Assembly (NCBI GenBank): GCA_903632075.3
Contig: CAHIKZ030004296.1
Span: 2,606,501 to 2,670,500 of the forward strand
DNA from: Acanthosepion pharaonis
Lineage: Eukaryota > Mollusca > Cephalopoda > Sepiida > Sepiidae
Length of the DNA stretch: 64,000 bases
Direction: 5' to 3'
A model generated the notes under the pieces. The model did not search any database. It was not told where the DNA came from and saw only the letters and a list, made by a program, of their open reading frames with translations. Positions 10,985-21,393 of this stretch are shown here, piece by piece. The position numbers and the translations under genes are program-made. Each line of letters begins with the position of its first letter. The stretch's first letter is position 1.

Positions 10985-11330
10985 GACATACGTCCGACTA
11001 CTCGTTTCGGAGCACAGTCGCTGTTATAGACACCTGTCCAGGCACATTCGTGTTTGTTCAACCTCAAGTGAGCCTACCTGTGGCCTTCAACTGATGAGCA
11101 GACCTTAGTTACAATTTCTGGGAGAGAGTACATAATCTGGCCTGACTAACAGTTTTAACAAAGCCACAATGACTTGGGACATTTTGCTAGAACAACCATT
11201 GACGAACAGTTCTGTCTACCCAACTTTTCTCACAAGGCTTGGGTATGGTTTTCAAAGTGCCTAAAAAAAATCAGCTATGACGTGATTCGAACCCGGGTCT
11301 TATGGTTGGACAGAAAACGTTCTGATCGCA
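10985..11330 (-). mobile_element. SINE family B copy
   Basis: On the minus strand 'cagaacgttttctgtccaac' then B-box GGGTTCGAATC at about 11288-11298, the body 'cccaagccttgtg', 'cccaagtcattgtggc' and the 3' part 'aactaaggtctgctca', as in 1444-1890. Confidence 0.7.
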
Positions 11331-11635
11331 CGCTGATACTATATGATGGACGCTGAAAAGGTTCATGGTTCAACTACCCAAAATTTAACCAAATATAAGA
11401 TATTTTTAGTACCTCTTCTTGGGCGACTGCATGAACTTTTCGGCACCCTGTTCGTATATTGACACACAGACACACACAAATATATATGCACTTGTTTGTG
11501 TGCGTGTTTGTGCATCATTAAGCTTAAGTAATTTGGAACTATGGCTACCGAAAAAAAAATATTTATGCGTGTGGGGGTGGAGGCAGATAATATCAGCCTG
11601 TGGAGACGAGTCAAGCCTGAGGCACATATTGGAGT

Positions 11636-11715
11636 AACTTGCATTATTTACATTATTCGGACTGTTATTTTCATCTTCATTGCCATATTCACAACGTTTC
11701 GGCCGTTGTACGCTT
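11636..11715 (+). repeat. Fragment of palindromic repeat family D
   Basis: 'ttatttacattattcggact' to 'acaacgtttcggccgttgta' is one arm of the repeat seen complete at 32885-33245. A TTTC expansion starts right after it. Confidence 0.6.
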
Positions 11716-12150
11716 TCTTTCTGTCATCTTTATTTTCACGCCCTTTCATCTTTCTTTCTTTCTTTCTAACATTTTTATTTTCATGCCTTTTCTTTCTTTC
11801 TTTCTTTCTTTCTTTCTTTTTTCTTTCTTTCTTACATCTTTATTTTTACACCCTTTCTTCCTTCTTTCTTTCTTTCATTCTAACATTTTTATTTTCATGC
11901 CCTTTCTTTCTTTTTTTCTTTCTTTCTTTCTTTCTTTCTAATATCTTTATTTTCACGCCCTTTCATCTTTCTTTCTAAGATTTTTATTTTCACGCCCTTT
12001 CTTCCTTCTTTCTTTCTTTCTAACATTTTTATTTTCACGCCGTTTCTTTCTTTCTTTCTTTCTTTCTCGTGGGTGGACATCATTTTACCTTGAAATCTTC
12101 CCGTTTCTTTTCTTTTCTTTTCTTTTTTTCTGTTTCTTTCTTTCCTTTTC
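11716..12150. repeat. (TTTC)n tract with higher-order repeat
   Basis: Tetranucleotide TTTC runs are interrupted by recurring 'acatttttattttcatgcc' phrases every 60-100 bases, a two-level tandem structure. Open frames through it are repeat-encoded. Confidence 0.9.
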
Positions 12151-12204
12151 ATAACGTTTTCTTACGTTATACGCTTATTCTCCATTTCTTCATCTAAAAT
12201 GTCT

Positions 12205-12575
12205 CATTATTTAGATTATTCGGATTGTTATACTCATCTTCGTTTCGCCCGTTGTACGCGACGGCCTTCTTCAGATGATTGGAATATCGGACCGAACCCT
12301 TTATTTCGTCCATCTAGGTAGATTGTTCTAGTTCCAAGTGCCATGCCTCTTCCCGATGTCTCATTTACTGCCCTTATTAACTCAAGTTTTTGGTTCACCA
12401 CTGCTGTGACCTGGTATTGAACTCACAACTCTTTGGGTCTAGTCATGGATCTAACCTACGTCTTTATCGACTGGGTCATATGAATATGGCAATGAAGATG
12501 AGGATAACAGTCTGAATAATGTAAATAATCCAAGTAATCATGATACCTCATCCCAGAGATATAGACTGATATTTG
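12205..12575. repeat. Palindromic repeat family D copy
   Basis: The left arm starts 'attatttagattattcggat' with 'gtttcgcccgttgtacgcg', 'ccctttatttcg' and 'gttccaagtgccatg'. From about 12478 the inverted end 'atatggcaatgaagatgagg' returns. The unit can fold back on itself. Confidence 0.6.
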
Positions 12576-12582
12576 GGAGTTA

Positions 12583-12790
12583 CCTGCCAAACATGTCACC
12601 GGTTGATTTGTGAGTGAAAATGCGTAAGCAAAACTGTTCAGAAGGCGTTGGTGGTTGTGCTAGGACAAAAGACATGTCATCATGACCGAGGATTTAATGC
12701 ACTGGCCTTGTTCAAGTCTTGACCCCGCCAAACTATACACTCACTCCCAAAAACTGTAACTAAGGTTCGCTCAGCATACCTAAGAGCTAT
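12583..12790 (+). mobile_element. SINE family B, 5'-truncated copy
   Basis: Lacks the tRNA head but keeps 'aagacatgtcatcatgaccg', 'ggccttgttcaag' and 'aaactgtaactaaggttcgc' as in the other family B copies. Confidence 0.6.
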
Positions 12791-12796
12791 CGGCTC

Positions 12797-12930
12797 GCAA
12801 ATTGGAATCGAGGAGCCGAGTTCAAATTCCTGTCTACTCTGTCGCCCAATTGACCTTGGTAAACGTATAACCAGTCTTCTCCCTAAATATATGGTTGAGT
12901 AGACTTGGCTTTCTAGCTTTGGTAGGCAAC
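12797..12930 (+). mobile_element. tRNA-like SINE fragment
   Basis: Contains B-box-like GAGTTCAAATTCC preceded by 'ggaatcgaggagccg', as in family A, but the downstream sequence differs. Probably a diverged or chimeric SINE. Confidence 0.35.
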
Positions 12931-12949
12931 CAGGCTAAAAGAAGAAAAC

Positions 12950-13320
12950 ATTAAATTGCAAATAGTGGAGAAGGTAAATCAATCCATTATCTTTCCCAAG
13001 AATGCTTGGCAATTTACAGATAATAAAGCAAAGGAAGGTGTGAAGAGTCATGAACAGCAACGTCTTGAAGGGTGGTGGCATTATAATAAGAAAAATTTGT
13101 TTGCATACGAAGTAAGAAGCAAAAGTGAAAACAAAAAAGAAAATACGGTCACACCTTGTCCGTCCATAAAGAATGCTTGGCAATTTACAGATGAAAAAGA
13201 AAAGGAAGGTGTGGAGACTCATGAACGCCAATGTCTTGCATGGACGTGGCATTATAAGAAGACAAAAGCAAAAGTGAAAACAAAAAAGAAAAAACGGTCA
13301 AACCTTGTCCGTCCATAAAA
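12950..13320 (+). repeat. Two-copy tandem repeat derived from a LINE 3' end
   Basis: 'aagaatgcttggcaatttac' at about 12997 and again at about 13169 starts two similar ~170-bp units. Inside each, 'aatttacaga...aaggaaggtgtggaga' and 'atgaacgccaatgtcttg' align with the 139-bp LINE-tail satellite at 27076-28210. It looks like an older, shorter amplification of the same LINE end. Confidence 0.55.
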
Positions 13321-14235
13321 GCCGGATGATTAGAAGTCAAATTATGAGTTTCGAAAACCAATTCTATCCTGGACGAAGTTGTATGTCGACAAAGGAACTG
13401 AATCACTTCCAGTGCTCTCACATGATGAATACTCTCTTCGATTATGGCGGCTGTCAAAACAAAGAATTTACTTATTTGAATCATTTCAATAGCAAAGAAA
13501 CTTTTTTCTTAGAGAACGAACAAGTCGAACATTTGGATTTCTCGGCCTCACGTAACAACGCCATGTCTTTTCAGAAGTTAGCTTCTACTCGATACTATAG
13601 TTTCTACTAGTGGGAATGTTTAAACTTCGTGTCCCCAAAAGAGAAACGGTGTGTCAAAAGGACGATTTTCCCTTGACACCGCTATTTTTTTAACTACCTT
13701 CACTCCTCAGCAATGTTTATTGTTTTAAAACCCGGTGACTAGAATTGTAATAAACCCTAAACATAAAATTGAATTTATACATTATTTGTTCTTTAAACGA
13801 TGTTATTTTTATTTGTTTATTTATATTATTTACATTTTGATTAATATCGTCATCTTTTTTATTGTTGTTATCATCACAATGTTTGTTCCTGCCCGCCTTT
13901 TTGGAGGCGTCTCTCGATCCGGGTAACGTTCGAGGAACTTCAAGCTGAACACTTTATAAAATCTACAGAGATAGATTGTTCTTGTCCCGTTCTCCATGTC
14001 TATGGATATCTCATCTCCTTCAGTACTGATCACTTTGTTTGGCACCTTTGATTTTTAAGAACAGATTTTGATTTTTTTGCATTTTATTATCAAATCATAA
14101 TTCTGCTTGTTCTTTCGTTCTTTATTTAACATTTACGTTACGCCCTGAGATAGCTTGTCTACCCCCCTGTCCACAAATTCTTGGTTTAGTAGCAGAGTAA
14201 AGCACTAACGTATTTTTTTAAACTTCCGGAAGAAA
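13321..14235. other. Intron sequence; one coding-like patch
   Basis: Mostly AT-rich. On the minus strand about 14056-13860 a frame reads 'VPNKVISTEGDEISIDMENG...' to '...PDRETPPKRRAGTNIV'. Its composition is coding-like but I recognise no family; it could be a relic of an LTR element or an unlinked exon. Confidence 0.25.
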
Positions 14236-14239
14236 GACA

Positions 14240-14265
14240 GAAAGAAAGACGCAGTGTATATGTGA

Positions 14266-14306
<41 letters not shown>

Positions 14307-14563
14307 GCATATATGTGAAAGAAAGATAGAAAAATGCAGTATATATGTGAAAGCAAGAAAGAATCTTTATATATGTGAAAGAAAGAAAGAATTTCTATAT
14401 ATGTGAAAGAAAGAAACTGTTATATGTGAACGAAAGAAAAAAAGAAAGAAAGAAAGAAATGAAAGAAAAAATGAAAGGAAGGAATGAAAAAAAAGAAAGA
14501 ATGGAAAAAGAAAAAGAAAGAAATAAATGAAAGAAAGAAACTGTTATATGTGAACGAAAGAAA

Positions 14564-14596
<33 letters not shown>

Positions 14597-14610
14597 GGTA
14601 GCGTTAATGC
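14240..14610. repeat. (GAAA)n tract with 'atatgtgaaagaaag' higher-order unit
   Basis: GAAA runs alternate with 'tatatgtgaaag' phrases. It is followed by 'gatagaggtagcgttaatgc', the end of dispersed repeat family E (see 19565). Confidence 0.9.
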
Positions 14611-14806
14611 TTTTAGGTGTTTGATGTTGAAATGGAATAGCAATATGAAATATACCAAACTGAAACGGTTAGTTATATTAATAAATTTAAAAAAAACAGG
14701 AATCCAAAAACGTGGAATTTCTCCTGTTCCCACCCTCTACATAATTAATTTTAAACTTGCAGGTAGGCAAGGCCGAATTTACTGCTTATAAACTTTCCTA
14801 TCGAAC

Positions 14807-15060
14807 GCTCCTTTGTGGCCGAGAGGTTAGGCACGTCAGCGTAAATGACGGTTCCGTATAGGATACAGGTTCGAATCCTGTCAAAGGACGAATATTTTCT
14901 ATGAAAATTTCTCGTACATTCAGGCCGGTAAATGTTATTTAATACTGTTTATTATAAACAGAGCATTTACTTAAATACTTGTATCTATAAAAAAAGAACG
15001 TTAGACATAAAAATGTCTTTAATAAATAAATTGTCGGACTTTGTCCATTTCTTAATATAT
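14807..15060 (+). mobile_element. tRNA-derived SINE (family C), copy 2
   Basis: The first 85 bases fold as a class II tRNA: acceptor TCCTTTG/CAAAGGA (7 bp), A-box TGGCCGAGAGG, anticodon stem CGTCA/TGACG with a 7-base loop, variable arm 'gttccgtataggatac', B-box GGTTCGAATCC. The body and tail match 7630-7885; an (AT)n run follows the tail. It lacks T33 in the loop, so it is a SINE head and not a working tRNA gene. Confidence 0.8.
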
Positions 15061-15187
15061 ATATATATATATATATATATTATGCCTTCAAATTCCTTGA
15101 GCAACATAGGGCCGCTAGATATTGTTGCGGTTTCTATAACAAGCCAGTTTTTAAGTGAGTAGGTTGTTAGCCTATTACACAACCCCC

Positions 15188-15355
15188 AGCCCGGTCTGTC
15201 CTGCTATTTACTCATAGCTGGATGTGGGGGAGAAAGAAGAGGATTCATACCTTTCCGAAATGTATTAGTACGTATGTAATGGATTCGACTGGAATTCGAA
15301 CTTAGCTCTCCGATTCCTCAATCTGAGACACTATCCATTACTCCACCTTGCCTCC
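15188..15355 (-). mobile_element. SINE family A, 3'-truncated copy
   Basis: On the minus strand 'ggagtaatgg...gaggaatcggagag', B-box-like GTTCGAATTCC, 'ttcttctttctcccccac' and 'agcaggacagaccgggc'. The terminal hairpin part is missing. Confidence 0.7.
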
Positions 15356-15407
15356 TCTCATCATTTATTACCGACTGAAAATTAATTCATAAAAGACATT
15401 CACTTAC

Positions 15408-15501
15408 CGACATTAATTTTTCTGGAGGCCTGATTGAAATACCCAGTTTGCACCATTAGCAAAATGGTCAATATTACTGACTGTAAGAGAAACATCTTTA
15501 A
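15408..15501 (-). CDS. Glutamate-receptor-like gene, first coding exon with signal peptide
   Basis: A pyrimidine-rich acceptor '...taatctttcag' ends at 15502. The ATG is at 15495-15493 and the donor GTAAGTG begins at 15407. It encodes MFLLQSVILTILLMVQTG and then 11 more residues before the phase-1 donor: a hydrophobic stretch typical of a cleaved signal peptide. Splicing to 10301 gives '...KINV' followed by 'VGPLLGEN', the usual position of the first strand of the receptor's extracellular domain. The acceptor before the ATG implies a 5' untranslated exon further right, not located here. Confidence rests on the phase agreement of three exons. Confidence 0.65.
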
Positions 15502-15811
15502 CTGAAAGATTAAAAAAAAAAAAGAATATGAAAGAATCAAGGAAATATTAGTTGCGAAGGAAACAAAATAAAACAATTATCTACACTATTTACATTCGGA
15601 ACGGGGAAGTCTTCAGCCCCAGTGGAATGAAGTGAAAATACTAAGCAAGGAAGAAGACAAGAGTTAGATTTCTGAAAGAATCAGCACATGTGGTAGTCTA
15701 TGAGGATCTTCTTAGTAGGCCTAGCGTAGAAATAAATACAATATGGGAACAGATAAAAAAAGATAAATGACAGCAAATCTTCAACAGTAGCAGCAGCAGC
15801 AAAAATCAAAA

Positions 15812-16204
15812 TACAGAATGTCCCTAAAGTCTGAACACATAGGAAATCTCATGAACTATATGTTATTTATCTCTACAGATTAAATATGGTTTTGTCAAAA
15901 GAAGAAAGAATTGACTTCTTTTTCTGGGGTATGCTAAAGGAGAAGGTGTAATCAATGAAAATTACAGATGCAACACACTTGATTGAATGCATAAAAAAGT
16001 AAATGTCTTAAAATTGACGTCAATGTGGATTTATTGCATCGAGTTCACGTGAATCTTGCAAGGTGCAACCTTTGCGTCACGAATGATGGAAATCATATTG
16101 AATATGTTATTTGGTAAGATTCCAATTCTATAAATTTTTGAAAATTTCATATCTTGAAAATATGCATTTTTGCCTCGGGTGTCCAAACTTTAGTGACACC
16201 TGTA
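15812..16204 (+). pseudogene. Tc1/mariner-like element with transposase C-terminal remnant
   Basis: Ends are TACAGAATGTCCCTAAAGTC and, from the right, TACAGGTGTCACTAAAGTTT, flanked by TA. The plus interior reads as a transposase C terminus: 'FFWGMLKEKV', 'ITDATHLIEC' and 'HRVHVNLARC' then 'CVTNDGNHIEYVI'. The catalytic core is deleted. Confidence 0.65.
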
Positions 16205-16429
16205 CAATAAACAACAGCAACAGCATTAATCAGCAGGTAGGTTAGGTTTAAAGCTCCAAGTTCACTACAGAAATTTGCGACAGTGGATTAAAGTGTTACT
16301 TAATTTGATGACATAGTATTTATGATCTAATTCCTGAGTCGAGTAGTGTATACTTGGACTCAATGAAAACGAGCGGGCAATGACTGAACTAGAAATATAT
16401 AAGAACTTGACAATATTCCTGTGGGTTAC

Positions 16430-16545
16430 CCCAGATCAATATACACCTGAAGACACAATGGCCAAAACGTTGTGATAACAACTACAAAGATGGCGACAAT
16501 AGTCTGAATATGATTACTATAAATAATGATAACTCATCACCTCAA
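16430..16545 (-). repeat. Repeat family D fragment
   Basis: 'acctgaagacacaatggcca' + 'aaacgttgtgata' and 'gcgacaatagtctgaata' are the diverged 3' arm of family D. Confidence 0.5.
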
Positions 16546-16736
16546 AAATTCAGACAGAAAATAAAACCAGTGTATGTTTTCCGAATTCCACCCCATTCTG
16601 TCACAAGTGACCTTACAGCCCACAGATCCATTAAGGAAAAGTCATTTCTGGAAAGAAACGTTGCGGTGACAAACATAAATCAAACGATAAGAAATCTGTT
16701 TTGCCTGTTTCATCGAGGGGTGATATGATCTTAAAT

Positions 16737-17027
16737 CAGGTTTTCACAACCTGGGTGATATCGCTCACCCGAGGGCGATTTCAAGTGTTGAGTGGGCGAT
16801 GAGCGACTGTACAGAAAATGGTGGACAATTGAAAATTTTTGATTTTGAGTATTAAAAAGATATTTCAAAATGAGCTACCCGAAAAAAATATTCACGGGTT
16901 ATATTCAAAGAATTTGTATAAAAAAATAAAACCCCCAGAAATGTTCTTAAATACGATAGTAGCAGTAGCCGTCGTTCAAGGCAGCGTTATTTCTTACCTC
17001 CATTTGGTATATTTTACTACATCATAA
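16737..17027. mobile_element. hAT-like end and body fragment, copy 1
   Basis: 'ggttttcacaacctgggtga' leads into 'gagtgggcgatgagcgact' and 'gattttgagtattaaaaaga'. The same order recurs at 17646, so the pair is a duplicated, probably non-autonomous DNA transposon flanking the 55-bp satellite. Confidence 0.4.
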
Positions 17028-17514
17028 AGTCAGTTTACGAATCAATAAAAAACTTTTACCAGATAATTTTGATACATCATAAAGTCAGTTTACGAATCAG
17101 TAACAAACTTTTACCAGATAATTTTGATACATCATAAAGTCAGTTTACGAATCAGTAACAAACTTTTACCAGATAATTTTGATACATCATAAAGTCAGTT
17201 TACGAATCAGTAATAAACATTTACCAAATAATTTTGATACATCATAAAGTCAGTTTACGAATCAGTAACAAACTTTTACCAGATAATTTTGATACATCAT
17301 AAAGTCAGTTTACGAATCAGTAACAAACTTTTACCAGATAATTTTGATACATCATAAAGTCAGTTTACGAATCAGTAATAAACATTTACCAAATAATTTT
17401 GATACATCATAAAGTCAGTTTACGAATCAGTAACAAACTTTTACCAAATAATTTTGATACATCATAAAGTCAAGTTTACGAATCAGTAACAAACTTTTAC
17501 CAAATAATTTTGAT
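17018..17514. repeat. 55-bp tandem repeat, about nine copies
   Basis: The unit 'tacatcataaagtcagttta' + 'cgaatcagtaacaaactttt' + 'accagataattttga' repeats at 55 bp. Variants ('taataaacatttaccaaata') recur at intervals of three copies, suggesting amplification in blocks of three. Confidence 0.95.
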
Positions 17515-17645
17515 ATGCTTTTGAATATTTCCTTTATGAGATGAGAAATTTTTCCATGTGAAAGTGGGTGATGATGCAAAAATATTTGTAGACCACTGAA
17601 CTAATGAACTTAAAAGCAGCGCTGAAATAGAAAATTAACATAAAA

Positions 17646-17910
17646 CAGAGTTTCTCAACCTGGGCGATATCGGCAACCAGTGGTCGAATTCAATTGTTGG
17701 GTGGGCGATGAGCAACTGAACAGAAAAATTGTAGGTGATTGGAAATGTTGGTGGTCGATATGCGATTTTGAGTATTCAAAAAGTCTTTCAACATAAGTTA
17801 CCCGAAAGATGTGGCAGTGATAGTCCATGGCTCTTGTAAATTGACATAGCAGGGAACTCGTACTTTTTGGAGTGATACAAGGAACCGATATTTTATTCAA
17901 CATCTTTTGC
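17646..17910. mobile_element. hAT-like end and body fragment, copy 2
   Basis: 'agagtttctcaacctgggcg' with 'gtgggcgatgagcaactga' and 'gcgattttgagtattcaaa', a direct repeat of the sequence at 16737-16870. No transposase recognised. Confidence 0.4.
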
Positions 17911-18009
17911 GATGAATCGTATATGCAAGTCCCGCTTCTTTGATCAGGACTAGAGATTTATCACTTGTTTCCTGTTTAGGATTGTGCTTTCTTCTTCTTC
18001 TTTTTTAAC

Positions 18010-18340
18010 TCTTTTCCTTCTCTTTCACTTTCAGGAACCCAAAGCAACTTAGTGGCGTTGTCGCCTTGCTTGAGGTGAATTGAATAAAAAAAAATGGTCT
18101 GGTGTGTTCTTGTGTCCCAATAGTTGTTCCAGGTAAGGTGCCTCATACAAAGTTCATCATGATTGGAGAAAACTTTGCTCTGTGATAAAACGCTACGATC
18201 TTGGTTTTGGAGATAACGAATGTTCCCACATTCAGCTGTGTGAGATCAGCTGCCAGACTCTGTTCTTCGAGATTTTGCGTGGTGCTCCCATAAGCTGTGG
18301 CATCGTCTACGTATATATTTACAAATGTTCTTAGGCAGGC
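18010..18340 (-). pseudogene. LINE reverse transcriptase fragment (palm motif C)
   Basis: The minus frame reads 'NIYVDDATAYGSTTQNLEEQ' then 'LAADLTQL' and 'KTKIVAFYHRAKF'. 'YVDD' stands at the RT catalytic motif and 'ADL..L' follows as in LINE RTs ('F-ADD...L...L..W'). A stop and frame change break it further on. Confidence 0.65.
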
Positions 18341-18496
18341 CTTTAATATATAGCAGAAAAAGTAAATATATTCCTTTTATGAGAAGCTCAAAGAAAAAAT
18401 GGAATCAAGTATATTTAAAAGAATATCTGATTTAGCGACCTCGATTTTAACATCTAACTGCGACTTTTATTTTGTGATGCCATACCTGGAAAATAT

Positions 18497-18963
18497 TCGA
18501 GATCTGATCAAAAAGTTTCGGACTGTTGCTATGGTAACGAAACTGCTTAGCACAGATTGACTGTGAACTCTGTCGCGCATGCGCACAAAGTTATAACGTT
18601 CTGGCTTACTTCCGTTGTTTATGCCTGTGCTCGGAAGTAAAGTGTGTAAAGTGTGGTCGCCTCACCCCACCACAAAGGTTCCATCAGGGACCATGGCTTG
18701 TGCAGTTGTTTTTGGCTAAGCGTAACATTCCAACCATATTCCCCAGATCACGACTATTTCCTTTTTAAAAATCCAATCCCACTCGAAAGGAACAAGACGT
18801 CGAGAAAGTTCAAGAGAATTCTTCCATCAATGAAAACAACGCTGGATAAATTGTGTGACTTCAGAAGTGGGCTACTTCGAAGGAGATTAAATTCCGAATT
18901 GATATGCTTTGTAGTTTTCTTTTTATAGCACCAGTCCCAATACTTTTTTGATTAGACCTCGTA
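18497..18963 (+). pseudogene. Mariner element, internally deleted
   Basis: Ends 'TTCGAGATCTGATCAAAAAG' and, from the right, 'TACGAGGTCTAATCAAAAAA'. The plus interior includes 'TFQPYSPDHDYFLFKN', matching the 'PYSPDLAPxDFFLFP' block that holds the third catalytic Asp of mariner transposases, then the C-terminal tail to about 18925. The N-terminal DNA-binding part and the first two Asp residues are missing. Confidence 0.75.
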
Positions 18964-19564
18964 TTTGGCTACCTCATTCACAATTTGTAGAAAATCAATC
19001 TAATTGATCGATAGTTGTTCGTTGTGTAGCGTAAAAAGAAACGTTCCCTAATGTCTTCATTGTTGTCCATTAGATCAATCAGTTAATCAGCAACAAAAAG
19101 TAATTGTTCAATTTTTCAAGAATGTCTCTTAATAGATTTTTTTTATCAACTGCATGTCATAAAAAAAGAACAGGTGCATGACATTTTTGAGAAAGAGTCG
19201 ACGCTTGGAAACGAAAACAGATGTTTAAGTGGAAAAAGACAAAAGTTCTGTGAAGCCTTTTGTAAGGACGTGGTTTTCCCAAGGTTCTTTAGTTTTCCCA
19301 ACGGAAGACCGAGTAGAACATTTTGCTGAGACTAGAAACTGAATTAATCAATTCGTGTTTACCATCAGCATTAAATTTCGACTTAAGACGAGCGCATAAC
19401 ATTTAAAACGATAATAGATTCACATTTAATCTATCGCTGACTCAGAGACAAAGGCAGGAACAAACATTTGATACACGCTCGCGTGTTTACCAAAACCAAG
19501 CAAGTGCATATATCATGTTATAACTCTGCTTATTTTTTCTCCGTTAATTAGTGGATTAGTTGAT
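18964..19564. other. Unannotated intergenic or intron sequence
   Basis: No repeat or coding segment was recognised. Confidence 0.4.
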
Positions 19565-19698
19565 CTATATGTTATACGCTACCATTGCCGCAGATAAATA
19601 ATGAGCCATTCCGTTTTGAATGTGACGAAAGATGGAAGAAAAATATATCAGAGACGATGTTTGGTTTGAGTGACAAAAAGAAAGCAGACATAATTTGA

Positions 19699-19734
<36 letters not shown>

Positions 19735-19935
19735 AATGGAAGAAAGAAAGAAAAGAAAGAAAGAAAGAAAGAAATGGAAAAATGAAAGAAATGGAAGAAA
19801 GAAAGAAATGGAAGAAGGAAAGAAATGGAAGAAAGAATGAATGAAAAGATAGAGGTGGAGATAACGTATTCATGTATTTAATGTTTGCTCCAGTAAAATG
19901 AAAAACTTTGTTAAATTTTAATCTTTTCAATATGG
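19565..19935. repeat. Dispersed repeat family E carrying a (GAAA)n expansion
   Basis: 'acgctaccattgccgcagat', then a GAAA/GGAA array (about 19698-19860), then 'gaggtggagataacgtattc' and 'gtttgctccagtaaaatg'. The flanking pieces match 23795-24005 and 61560-61720, which have little or no GAAA array, so the microsatellite grew inside the repeat. Confidence 0.65.
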
Positions 19936-20105
19936 GAAAAGGAAAAAGGGAAAAAGAAAAAAAAGTGGGGAAGTAAAGAGATAAGAGATGTACGTAGGGT
20001 TTTGGGAGGAAGAAGAGGGGTGGTATAGCTTTAGCAATTTAGATAAAAACAGATTTTAACGTTTGATAGTAATTTAAATGTTTAAAAACTTCACAAAGAA
20101 ATTAA

Positions 20106-20108
<3 letters not shown>

Positions 20109-20168
<60 letters not shown>
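20109..20168. repeat. (AT)n microsatellite
   Basis: An uninterrupted dinucleotide run. Confidence 0.95.
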
Positions 20169-20169
<1 letters not shown>

Positions 20170-20173
<4 letters not shown>

Positions 20174-21116
20174 TAACGAAATATGATCCAAGTTCTTCTT
20201 ATAATATGTAGATTTAATAGGTCGGTTAAAGAAATTTGAGGTAAAAAAAGGCATCAAAATGATAATATTGACAATAAGATTGATTTTATTATATATTAGC
20301 TTTTTGATTAAATTGAAGCACGAAGAGAAATATTTTAAAGAGGTAATTTTCGAACACGCCTGTATCCTTTTTCAATGAAACGGGGAATAAGCAAAGTGGA
20401 ACTTACTCGTCCGAGGAATGTTGTTGTTGGTTAGAGGGCTCCCTATGGAAAATATATACTTGGAGTAAACCCAAATCCCTGTTTAAATTCCTGTTTATAT
20501 TTGTAACGAATGTAAAAAAAAAAAACCTATTATGTAAATTTTTGTAACTTTGTATAATATTTATGCATTAAACCCTAATCTTTATTCGGTAAAAATTCCA
20601 TTGCTAATCATGCATTACTTTTTAAGTAATACACATATTTATGTCTCTGTTGTTTCCGTCCCTTATATTATGACCGCTACTGCATGTAAAAAAAAATCCG
20701 TTGGTAAGTAATGCAAGTAGATCCTATTAATATAAAATATTAAAACTGATCCACAGAGAGATCAATATAATTTTTATTATATACCATATTTCAACTCACA
20801 TAGTATCAGCGGAACCTCACACTCCTCTCTCTCATATATATTTTTATATGTGAATTTTTTTCTATTATGACATCTTCCCTATATGTAATTTTTTTCTATA
20901 TGTAAAATTGTTTCCGACATATGGAATTTCCTTCTATATCTAAATATTTCTCTCCTTGTTACATGTTTTCTATATGTGGCATTTTCTTCTATATTTAATT
21001 GTTTTTCCTTCGTTAACTCTACTATTTTTCACTTACATTACTAGGCCTATGAGATTTTAATTCCTTTATATTCCTTTATCTTCATTTGGTTTCCTGTTAA
21101 CTGCTTTAACTTGTTA
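20170..21116. other. AT-rich sequence, nothing recognised
   Basis: Very AT-rich; 'ttttctatatgtaa'-like phrases repeat loosely near 20840-21000. Confidence 0.4.
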
Positions 21117-21121
21117 ATTAT

Positions 21122-21388
21122 TGTTGAAACTTGACTAATGCATGGAATAATAATGCAACACAAAAGGTACTTAGAACAAAATGTATTGAAACAAGAAAGT
21201 GTACACAATATTTACATATAGTCTTTTGTATATTCGTGGTAAGACCGTTCCTGGAGAATGTGTTGACTGAGTCGCAGTCGGGCAGAGTCTCTGGTTGAAT
21301 CTCTTGATTCCTCCCTCTCTTCCCGGTACCACCCATATTTATATGGACGGTTCTCCACTATGCAAATTAGGTGGATCCTACCACAACA
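21122..21388. mobile_element. Solo LTR, 267 bp
   Basis: Begins TGTTGAAAC and ends CCACAACA (TG...CA with TGTTG/CAACA inverted ends). It is flanked by perfect 5-bp duplications ATTAT at 21117-21121 and 21389-21393. A TATA-like 'catataaatatggg' is present on the minus strand, so the parent element probably read leftwards. No internal coding region remains, as expected after LTR-LTR recombination. Confidence 0.75.
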
Positions 21389-21393
21389 ATTAT

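Noticed and set aside
14807..14891. Functional tRNA gene
   Set aside because: T33 is missing, the sequence continues into a SINE body and a second copy exists at 7630.
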